A DNA stretch of 7,137 bases from Desulfobacterales bacterium. Lineage in GTDB: Bacteria > Desulfobacterota > Desulfobacteria > Desulfobacterales > Desulfobacteraceae. Both the position numbers and the translations under genes were made by a program. The first letter of the stretch is position 1. Every line of letters starts with the position of its first letter. The notes under the pieces were generated by a model. It worked only from the letters and a program-made list of their open reading frames with translations, searched no databases and was not told the origin of the DNA. Shown here one piece after another: positions 1-5,152 of the stretch. Where the stretch lies: assembly GCA_022361535.1 (NCBI GenBank), contig JAKSAU010000402.1, forward strand, positions 1-7,137. Reading direction: 5' to 3'.

Positions 1-54
1 AACTGAAATGGCTATGGCGAAAATCGGGCGGTTGATAAAGAATTTACCAAACAT
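1..54 (-). CDS. RND efflux pump inner-membrane permease, N-terminal fragment (partial)
   Basis: Only the first 18 codons are inside the window; the gene continues beyond position 1. They read MFGKFFINRPIFAIAISV, the characteristic cytoplasmic N-terminus and start of the first membrane helix of the AcrB/MexB (HAE1) family, in which an 'FFI.RPIFA' segment is nearly invariant. A GGAG ribosome binding site lies about eight bases before the ATG. The gene starts 21 bp after the adaptor stop codon, so it is very likely the third cistron of the efflux operon. By family knowledge the full protein would be about 1,000-1,050 residues, a trimeric proton-driven drug/proton antiporter that takes substrates from the periplasm and inner membrane and passes them to the outer-membrane channel. 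Substrate specificity cannot be judged from this fragment. Confidence 0.88.
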   Translation of the reverse strand, partial: MFGKFFINRPIFAIAISV

Positions 55-75
55 TACTTATATCTCCAATGCAGG

Positions 76-1254
76 TTAGGCTGACGGATCGTCTGTTTTA
101 GATGGTGTCATGGATACCTGCTCATTGATTGTGGTTACAGGACTTCCCGGCCGGGCTTTTTGAATGCCGTTAATAATAACCCGGTCTTCTGCCTTGACCC
201 CTTGGCGGACTACACGCAAATGTCCCACCAGGGGGCCGGGTTCGATGGGTTGATACCGGACTTTATCGTATGGGTCGGCTACCAGCAGATAATATCCTTT
301 TTGATCTCTGTTCACGGCTGTGTCCGGTACCAGAAGTTCATTTTTTGCATCACCAGTAGGTATTTTTACCCTGGCGTAGAGACCCGGCAGAATCCTGTGG
401 TCAGGGTTGGGAAATATTCCCCTGATGCGGATTGTTCCCGAAGCGGTATCCACCTGGGGATCGATATAGTCGATTTTGCCTTCGAACGGATGGTCATCCT
501 GGTTGGCAAGGCCTAATTGGATACGGGTGTTTTCTGCAGCTGGTGAAGGCTGTGCCTCTAAAACTTGTCTGAAACGAAGCAGGTCCCTTTCATTAACCGT
601 GAAGTAAGCATAAATATGATCATCCCGCACAATGGTGGTCAAAAGGGTGTATTCTCCTGCCCCCACAAGGTTTCCTTCATCTACCAGATTCAGGCTGGCC
701 TTACCGGAAATAGGCGCTGAAATCCGTGTATGGGACAAGTCAATGGACGCCCGTTTTACCGCGGCATTTGCTGCGGCTTTCGCAGCTTTTGCTGCATTCA
801 GGTCGGCTCTTGCCTGGATAACGGCCACCTCACTGACAGCCTTATCCTTGTATGCCTTTTCACGCCGGATAAGCGTCGCTTTTGCCAGCTCAAGTTCTGC
901 TTCACGTATGTTTAATGACGCTTTGGCTTCTTCAAGGTTGGCGTTATAATCCTCAGGGTCAATAGTGTAGAGCAATTGTCCTTTTTCAACAAAAGTCCCG
1001 GGGGTGAAATGCACTTTTGAAAGAACGCCTTCAACCCTTGCCCGAATATTGACGACCTCCAATGCTTCTGTGGTGCCTGTGTATTCGGTGTAATGGGTAA
1101 GATGTTTTGCAAGAGGCTTGCTCACAGTTACACTGGGGGGCGGGGGAGCAGGTGAAGATGCATTGGCATCTTCTTGGGTACACCCCGTTACAAATGTCGA
1201 TGAAATCATCAGCATTGCGATCAAACTCAAGTATAGTTTATATGAAACAGACAT
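76..1254 (-). CDS. RND efflux periplasmic adaptor lipoprotein (AcrA/MexE type, HlyD superfamily)
   Basis: The 392-residue protein is the membrane fusion subunit that links the inner-membrane RND pump to the outer-membrane channel. A hydrophobic signal ends in the lipobox FVTGC, so Cys25 should be lipidated. A Pro/Ser-rich linker (about 31-41) follows. The split lipoyl domain occupies about 66-100 (VEGVLSKVHFTPGTFVEKG) and 172-205 (TRISAPISGKASL). Between the halves is the alpha-hairpin (about 101-171), strikingly Ala/Lys/Glu-rich. The beta-barrel is about 212-300, including DYIDPQVDTASGTIRIR, and the membrane-proximal domain follows (about 301-375, LLVPDTAV). Length and domain order are normal for the family. 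The start is supported by AGGAG seven bases before the ATG, close to the channel gene's stop codon (15 bp gap). Which drugs or metabolites are exported cannot be told from this subunit. Confidence 0.95.
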   Translation of the reverse strand: MSVSYKLYLSLIAMLMISSTFVTGCTQEDANASSPAPPPPSVTVSKPLAKHLTHYTEYTGTTEALEVVNIRARVEGVLSKVHFTPGTFVEKGQLLYTIDPEDYNANLEEAKASLNIREAELELAKATLIRREKAYKDKAVSEVAVIQARADLNAAKAAKAAANAAVKRASIDLSHTRISAPISGKASLNLVDEGNLVGAGEYTLLTTIVRDDHIYAYFTVNERDLLRFRQVLEAQPSPAAENTRIQLGLANQDDHPFEGKIDYIDPQVDTASGTIRIRGIFPNPDHRILPGLYARVKIPTGDAKNELLVPDTAVNRDQKGYYLLVADPYDKVRYQPIEPGPLVGHLRVVRQGVKAEDRVIINGIQKARPGSPVTTINEQVSMTPSKTDDPSA

Positions 1255-1269
1255 AAGGTTTCTCCTGTA

Positions 1270-2751
1270 TTAATATTTTATTTGGAGGTTTGCATATTTT
1301 GCAGAGGCCGGGTCCCAACCACCGCCGAGGGCTGCATAAAGACGGACAAAATTGGCTGACGCGTTACCACGGGCAGAGGCCAACTGGTTTTCATAATTGA
1401 ACTGATCCCGTTGGGCATCCAGGACAGGCTGAAAGTCAGAAAGACCTTTTTTGTATAAATCGCTGGCCAGTTTGACAGAACGCTTGGCCGCATCAACGGA
1501 CCGTTCCAAAGCAGTGAGACGAACCCGGTCTTCAATATAGGCTTTAAGGTTGTTTTCCACTTCTCGAAGGCCGTTAAGGATAGCATATTCATAGGCCAGC
1601 AGCCGTTGCCGGGTCAAAGCGTCCTGCACCTTGATCTGATTCCGGATCCGGTCCCTTGAAAAGATATTCCACCGAAGGGAAGGCCCCAAGGAAAATACCT
1701 TGCTTCCTGCATCGAAAAGGTCACTGGTGTTGATTGATTCGAAACCTAAAGAACCGTTGAGCGTAAAGCTTGGATAAAGATCAGCTGTGGCCACCCCGAT
1801 CATAGCAGTTTGTGCCGCAAGTTCCCGTTCTGCCCTGCGGATGTCAGGACGCTGCCGCAGCAGGTCTGCCGGCACTCCGACCGTTGCTCTTTCCGGGGGA
1901 AGAGGAATGGGCCGGGAATCCACAAGCATTTGATGCAAAGAGCCCGGCTGCTGCCCTAAAAGCACGGAAAGGTTGTTAATGGCCTGGGACAGGGCAATAT
2001 TCAAAGGGGGAACCTCCGCTTCTGCTCGTGCTAAAAGACGTTCCGCCTGGGCAATATCCAGATCTGTTGCCAAACCGTGGGTGAACCGGGAGCGCACCAA
2101 GTCGAGCATTTCATTTTGTGAGACGATGTTGGCGTGTGCCGCAGCCAGCCTTGCCTGTGTCGTCCTGATGTCCAGATAGGCAAGGGAAACATGGGAATAG
2201 ATAGTGATCATCACGTCGGTGCGGTCTTCCTGGCTTGCCTCGTATTGGGCGGTTGCAGATTCTACGGACCTGCGGATTCGGCCGAATAGATCTATTTCCC
2301 AACCCGCTGAGATACCCGGAGCATAGATGGTCTCAACATAGTTACCGCTGATGGAGTTTTCACTGACCCGGTTTCTCGTAACATCCGCCTGTATATCCAC
2401 GGAGGGCAGGGCGTCTTTCGACACAATACCCAGACGGGACCGGGTTTCATCCACCCGCGCTACTGCAGTCAGCAGGTCTATATTGTTTTGTGATGCCGTG
2501 ATAATGAGTTGGTCGAGCAAAGGGTCATTGAACAGCTCCCACCACTGGACAATCAGCTTTGCATCCGGCAGCAGGGCCGGGTCATCTTGGAGCTGCCAAT
2601 GCGTTATTAGTTCCTTTTCGGGCGGCGTGTAATCCGGACCAACCATGGAACAGCCCGATATCAGGGCTATCGCAATAGGCAATAAGACCCATTTGAGGAT
2701 TTGTTTAGCCATACCTTGGTTCGGGTAAGTATGATTCTGCTTTGTAAACAT
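1270..2751 (-). CDS. RND efflux outer-membrane channel lipoprotein (NodT/OprM family)
   Basis: This 493-residue protein forms the TolC-like trimeric outer-membrane duct of the tripartite pump. The signal peptide ends in the lipobox LISGC (Cys34 lipidated), followed by SMVGPDYTPP, the usual mature N-terminus of NodT-family channels. Two outer-membrane efflux repeats are visible, at about 70-265 and 295-475. Hallmarks are GWEIDLFGRIRR (150-161), GLATDLDIAQAE (226-237), LLRQRPDIRRAERELAA (297-313), LYPSFTLNGSLG (325-336) and the C-terminal LYAALGGGWD (471-480). The start at 2751 has AGGA seven bases upstream. The internal Met14 lacks a properly spaced site, so the longer signal peptide is kept. 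The gene is first in the operon, ahead of adaptor and pump, whereas many related operons place it last. A TetR operator lies directly upstream, which implies substrate-inducible expression. Confidence 0.95.
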   Translation of the reverse strand: MFTKQNHTYPNQGMAKQILKWVLLPIAIALISGCSMVGPDYTPPEKELITHWQLQDDPALLPDAKLIVQWWELFNDPLLDQLIITASQNNIDLLTAVARVDETRSRLGIVSKDALPSVDIQADVTRNRVSENSISGNYVETIYAPGISAGWEIDLFGRIRRSVESATAQYEASQEDRTDVMITIYSHVSLAYLDIRTTQARLAAAHANIVSQNEMLDLVRSRFTHGLATDLDIAQAERLLARAEAEVPPLNIALSQAINNLSVLLGQQPGSLHQMLVDSRPIPLPPERATVGVPADLLRQRPDIRRAERELAAQTAMIGVATADLYPSFTLNGSLGFESINTSDLFDAGSKVFSLGPSLRWNIFSRDRIRNQIKVQDALTRQRLLAYEYAILNGLREVENNLKAYIEDRVRLTALERSVDAAKRSVKLASDLYKKGLSDFQPVLDAQRDQFNYENQLASARGNASANFVRLYAALGGGWDPASAKYANLQIKY

Positions 2752-2767
2752 ATTTGCTTCCTGTTAG

Positions 2768-2785
2768 ATTGAATGTTCATTCAAT
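2768..2785. promoter_or_regulatory. TetR operator 1, in front of the efflux operon
   Basis: ATTGAATGTTCATTCAAT is a perfect inverted repeat of 8-bp arms around a TT centre, a size and symmetry typical of TetR-family operators. It lies in the 54-bp gap between the repressor stop and the channel start, 17 bp before the channel ATG. Nineteen bases (2766-2784) recur identically at 3394-3412 in front of the repressor gene. On the minus strand, -10-like hexamers (TATACT at 2789-2794, TAATAT at 2784-2789) abut or overlap the site, but I find no convincing -35 box, so a dedicated promoter here is likely rather than certain. The presumed ligand is the TetR protein encoded at 2806-3381. Confidence 0.85.
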
Positions 2786-2805
2786 ATTAGTATAAAATTT
2801 TTTGC

Positions 2806-3381
2806 TTAGTTTCGGATCGCCTCCCAGATGGCATCCACAATCCGGTCCACTACTTCGTCGGTCAAGTCCACAAGCCCAACTTCCTGCTTTTTGGCCAAAG
2901 AGCTTGCCACATCAACGATCAATGTACCGATTACAGGTCCTGGCAAATCCTTGATTATCATTTCATTCATCCCTCTTTCAAATGTCTCTGAAATGATGCC
3001 GAAATGACAGCTCATTTCCTTTTCAATCATTGTTGTATAATACGGAGAGGTGGTAAACTGCTGAAAAAATACCGACTCTCTGGGGTGACTTAAATGATAG
3101 CGGAATGAGCTGCCGCATATGTACCTTAGCTGTGCACTCAATGGCTGTGTCTGATCAAAATCCTTAATCAGTATATCTGCCAGTTCACGCTTCAGCGACT
3201 TGTACAATTCAATGATCAACTCATCCTTGTTTTCAAAATAGTGGTAAATGATACCGGCGCTTACCCCAGCCTCCTTGGCTACCCTGGACATAGCAGTGCC
3301 ATGGAAGCCATGCTCTGCTATCAGCTTTAAAGTGGCACTGAATATTTTTTCCCGTTTTTCTTCTCCAGGGTCTACAACCAT
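2806..3381 (-). CDS. TetR/AcrR-family repressor of the efflux operon
   Basis: The protein is a 191-residue dimeric one-component repressor. Its N-terminal DNA-binding domain spans residues 8-55: helix 1 around REKIFSATLKLIAEHGF, then the helix-turn-helix TAMSRVAKEAGVSAGIIYHYF and the family signature YHYFENKDEL. The rest is the divergent helical ligand-binding domain; its ligand cannot be read from sequence but is probably a pump substrate. The open frame extends nine codons upstream to an ATG at 3408, but that ATG sits inside the operator and has no ribosome binding site. The ATG at 3381 has GGGAG six to seven bases upstream and is chosen. The gene is co-oriented with the efflux genes and matching palindromes flank it, arguing for repression of both itself and the pump. 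Length is normal and no key motif is missing. Confidence 0.92.
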   Translation of the reverse strand: MVVDPGEEKREKIFSATLKLIAEHGFHGTAMSRVAKEAGVSAGIIYHYFENKDELIIELYKSLKRELADILIKDFDQTQPLSAQLRYICGSSFRYHLSHPRESVFFQQFTTSPYYTTMIEKEMSCHFGIISETFERGMNEMIIKDLPGPVIGTLIVDVASSLAKKQEVGLVDLTDEVVDRIVDAIWEAIRN

Positions 3382-3396
3382 ATTTCTCTCCCAAGA

Positions 3397-3412
3397 TTGA
3401 ATGTTCATTCAA
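3397..3412. promoter_or_regulatory. TetR operator 2, autoregulatory site of the efflux repressor
   Basis: TTGAATGTTCATTCAA is a perfect 16-bp palindrome. It is the same sequence as operator 1 apart from the outermost base on one side. It overlaps the -10 hexamer by two bases and covers the predicted transcription start of the repressor gene, ending 15 bp before the chosen start codon. Binding there should block initiation, giving negative autoregulation. Confidence 0.83.
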
Positions 3413-3439
3413 AGTAGTTTCATTTAATATCTTTGTCAA
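3411..3439 (-). promoter_or_regulatory. Sigma-70-type promoter of the efflux repressor gene
   Basis: On the minus strand a consensus -35 TTGACA (3434-3439) is separated by 17 bp from the -10 TACTTT (3411-3416). The -35 is perfect and the -10 matches three of six positions. The predicted start point falls within operator 2. The promoter is placed by consensus and context only. Confidence 0.65.
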
Positions 3440-3442
3440 GGA

Positions 3443-3526
3443 TGTTTTTTAACAAAGCTTTCTATCGTTGTCCAATTTGAGCTTACCCTGTTGACACTTC
3501 TATTTTGTATGCTTTGTTAAAAAACA
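3443..3526. repeat. 84-bp segment bounded by perfect 16-bp inverted repeats
   Basis: The arms TGTTTTTTAACAAAGC (3443-3458) and GCTTTGTTAAAAAACA (3511-3526) are exact reverse complements, separated by 52 bp. The left arm ends 3 bp upstream of the repressor's -35 box. The outer ends read TG...CA, as in many transposon termini, but the flanks show no obvious target-site duplication and the segment has no coding capacity. It may be a miniature mobile element remnant, a paired regulator site, or a long-loop RNA hairpin downstream of the hydrolase gene. A 10-bp palindrome CAACCGGTTG (3529-3538) follows immediately. Confidence 0.6.
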
Positions 3527-3605
3527 CCCAACCGGTTGAGTTCCCCTGTAAATTTTCCTCCCTGGATTTGATAATCTTAAAGTATGGATTTTCTTATTTT
3601 CAAAA

Positions 3606-4427
3606 CTATCCCTGAAATTTAGAGATCTCAGTTGACCAGCCCTGTGTTACTGCTCTGCCTTTTTTGTACCTGAAATCACATATTTTATCTCCCTGGGCCA
3701 GTGTTTTGGTTCTCACAAGTCCTGTGCCCATCATCTTATGTTCAGGGAAATCAACAAGACAGAAATAAGGCGCGATGTCCGCTGCTCCCTGTGCTTTAAA
3801 GTAATCAAAACACGGGCAATAATGATAATCGATGCCCCAATCAAATGATTTTCCATCTCCGGGAATGAAATCCGCCACCCAGTCAACCTTTTGGCCTTGT
3901 GTTTTTTGTGCCCAGTTTTTCATAATGTCCATGAATTCCTGGGTGAACATATACTCTCCTTTTTTGACCATTTTTTCTTTTGGCAATGTCTTTAAATAGT
4001 CCGCATAAAGCGTGTACATCATCTGTGCGGCCTCTTGTGTTGAATGCCCTTTCTCCTGCATTGGCCGCAAAAAGGCGATCCAGTGGCCTGATAAGAGCAT
4101 CCATTTTGTTCCAGGATGTTTATCTCCGCCGATATAAGGAATATCAGGCAAAAGATGGGTGAACTCGTTTCTTGCTTTTTTACAGATTTCCTGTGCTACC
4201 TGGTCTCCGTATTTTGCCTTTAGGTAGGTGTTTGCTGCTTGGTAGGTTTTTTCAAAACCGGCCATGAATTTTTCCTTGTTCAATACATAATACTCATTTC
4301 CTGTTGACGCCCAAACCAGATCTGTATTTCTCGCCGGGCCCAAGAACAATAAAGATGCTGACATGCTGGTATAAATCAAAAAATTTCGACGGGACGGATT
4401 GGACAAAAGCCTTTGGTGGCAGTTCAT
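3606..4427 (-). CDS. Tat-exported L-2-amino-thiazoline-4-carboxylate hydrolase family protein
   Basis: The 273-residue protein starts with a twin-arginine signal: SRRNFL at 12-17, a hydrophobic stretch to about 30 and a likely cleavage after VWA (residue 40). The C-terminal half carries the family core: YHYCPCFDYFKAQG (201-214), APYFCLVDF (219-227), MGTGLVRTKTLAQGD (233-247) and CDFRYK (250-255). The founding Pseudomonas enzyme opens the thiazoline ring of L-ATC to N-carbamoyl-L-cysteine in the cytoplasm. Most family members are uncharacterised, so the reaction here is unproven, and a signal peptide is atypical for that role. Cys204, Cys206, Cys223 and Cys250 could serve catalysis or bind a cofactor. 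The start at 4427 has AGGAGG eight bases upstream; the frame extends to 4481, but that would put 18 residues before the Tat signal. It lies 66 bp downstream of a TetR gene that probably regulates it. Membership is fairly sure; substrate unknown. Confidence 0.78.
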   Translation of the reverse strand: MNCHQRLLSNPSRRNFLIYTSMSASLLFLGPARNTDLVWASTGNEYYVLNKEKFMAGFEKTYQAANTYLKAKYGDQVAQEICKKARNEFTHLLPDIPYIGGDKHPGTKWMLLSGHWIAFLRPMQEKGHSTQEAAQMMYTLYADYLKTLPKEKMVKKGEYMFTQEFMDIMKNWAQKTQGQKVDWVADFIPGDGKSFDWGIDYHYCPCFDYFKAQGAADIAPYFCLVDFPEHKMMGTGLVRTKTLAQGDKICDFRYKKGRAVTQGWSTEISKFQG

Positions 4428-4452
4428 GATAGTCGCCTCCTGTATCAAAAAA

Positions 4453-4481
4453 ATATTATGAAATAAAAACCGGCATCTCAA
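4453..4481 (-). promoter_or_regulatory. Candidate promoter of the hydrolase gene, overlapping the upstream terminator
   Basis: Minus-strand TTGAGA (4476-4481, five of six to consensus) is followed after exactly 17 bp by TAATAT (4453-4458, four of six). Transcription would start near 4446, leaving a leader of about 20 bases that includes the AGGAGG site. The -35 lies in the loop and descending stem of the terminator hairpin. If real, the hydrolase can be expressed separately from the regulator. The T-rich tract raises the chance of a false -10. Confidence 0.45.
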
Positions 4482-4490
4482 AACGCCGGG
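4461..4490 (-). terminator. Rho-independent terminator after the second TetR gene
   Basis: Read on the minus strand, CCGGCGTT-TTGA-GATGCCGG folds into an 8-bp stem (two G-U pairs) with a 4-base loop, followed by the U-rich tract TTTTTATTT. It begins just after the regulator's stop codon and precedes the hydrolase gene, so it should terminate or attenuate read-through from one to the other. Confidence 0.78.
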
Positions 4491-4493
4491 TGC

Positions 4494-5087
4494 TCAGCTG
4501 TATATTCCACAAGGATCAGGGTTATCCTTCACCCCTCTGAAAATTGCCATGCTGGCATGCTGGATCATGTCGAACAGATCGTCATCAGTTTTGACTGCAT
4601 CAAATTGAAATGAGTTTGTAAATAAAGAAGCAAGACCATGAATATAAACCCATCTTGAGTGTCGAATTTTGAATATGATATCTTCAGGCAGATCTTTGAA
4701 AAGATAATAGTCTGAAAGTGTTTTCCCTGTTGCGTCCCATAATTTTTCAGAATGCTTTTTGTATAGCATAGTGTGGTTTTCATCATGGATCGCTTTGAAC
4801 AAATCCTTTTCACGAATGGCAAAAAGCAGGTAGCCAAATGCCTGATCCATCCACGTGTCACCTGTTCTGGGTGTTGTAATGTACTCTTCAAACAAATCGA
4901 TTGCTTTTTTAATGACTTCTTCTTCAAGATCTTTCATGGAATTGAGATGAGAATAGATGGGGTTTGTTGAAGAGTTTAGCTCCGCTGCAATGGTGCGGGC
5001 TGTTAATCCCTGCCACCCTTGTTTGCGAACAACATTAAAGGCTGCGCTTACAATGGATTCTCTTTGAAATTTTATTTTTGGCGGCAT
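4494..5087 (-). CDS. TetR-family transcriptional regulator
   Basis: The 197-residue protein starts MPPKIKFQRESIV, a common opening of this family. Helix 1 is about 9-24 and the helix-turn-helix is LTARTIAAELNSSTNPIYSHL (28-48), then the MKDLEEEV equivalent of the usual 'NKDEL' helix. The recognition helix has STNPIYSHLNS where most members have 'YYHF'; this variant occurs in a recognisable subgroup. Residues 60-197 form the effector-binding domain, with no recognisable ligand signature. The frame reaches a GTG at 5117, but that codon lies in a palindromic operator and lacks a ribosome binding site; the ATG at 5087 has AAGAG six bases upstream. It is co-oriented with the hydrolase gene, 66 bp away across a terminator. 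It is too diverged from the repressor at 2806-3381 to be a recent duplicate, and their operators differ, so the circuits are probably independent. Confidence 0.88.
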   Translation of the reverse strand: MPPKIKFQRESIVSAAFNVVRKQGWQGLTARTIAAELNSSTNPIYSHLNSMKDLEEEVIKKAIDLFEEYITTPRTGDTWMDQAFGYLLFAIREKDLFKAIHDENHTMLYKKHSEKLWDATGKTLSDYYLFKDLPEDIIFKIRHSRWVYIHGLASLFTNSFQFDAVKTDDDLFDMIQHASMAIFRGVKDNPDPCGIYS

Positions 5088-5106
5088 AATGAACTCTTGA
5101 AAATCG

Positions 5107-5142
5107 TTAAAGAACACTTGTTATATAACTGCCGTTCTTTAA
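5107..5142. promoter_or_regulatory. Nested 36-bp palindromic operator of the second TetR gene
   Basis: The outer arms TTAAAGAAC (5107-5115) and GTTCTTTAA (5134-5142) are perfect 9-bp inverted repeats. Exactly centred between them, 4 bp from each arm, is the 10-bp palindrome GTTATATAAC (5120-5129). The two 4-bp spacers are not complementary. The element covers the regulator's -10 region and ends 19 bp before its start codon, as expected for an autorepressor operator. One dimer on the core or two dimers on the composite site are both possible. Confidence 0.72.
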
Positions 5143-5151
5143 TGATGTCAA
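5122..5151 (-). promoter_or_regulatory. Promoter of the second TetR gene
   Basis: On the minus strand a perfect -35 TTGACA (5146-5151) is followed after 18 bp by TATATA (5122-5127), or after 17 bp by TTATAT. The -35 begins right after the stop codon of the upstream methyltransferase gene, and the -10 is the core of the operator palindrome. The regulator is therefore probably transcribed independently of the gene before it. Confidence 0.68.
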
Positions 5152-5152
5152 G

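Noticed and set aside
632..949. A 105-codon open frame on the plus strand, rich in Ala and Ser
   Set aside because: It is the antisense of the Ala/Lys-rich hairpin of the adaptor gene. Repetitive GCN codons keep the opposite frame open; there is no ribosome binding site or family signal.
3382..3408. A nine-codon N-terminal extension of the efflux repressor
   Set aside because: The upstream ATG lies within the operator palindrome and has no ribosome binding site; the ATG at 3381 has a well-placed GGGAG.
3491..3519. A plus-strand promoter starting at the TTGACA in the inverted-repeat spacer
   Set aside because: The hexamer 17 bp downstream (TTGTTA) is a poor -10 and no plus-strand gene follows.
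4428..4481. An 18-codon N-terminal extension of the Tat-exported hydrolase
   Set aside because: It begins inside the terminator hairpin and contains the AGGAGG that serves the next ATG; it would also displace the Tat signal from the N-terminus.
2806..5087. The two TetR genes as a duplicated pair
   Set aside because: Outside the general fold they share little sequence, their recognition helices differ (AGIIYHYF versus TNPIYSHL) and their operators are unrelated.
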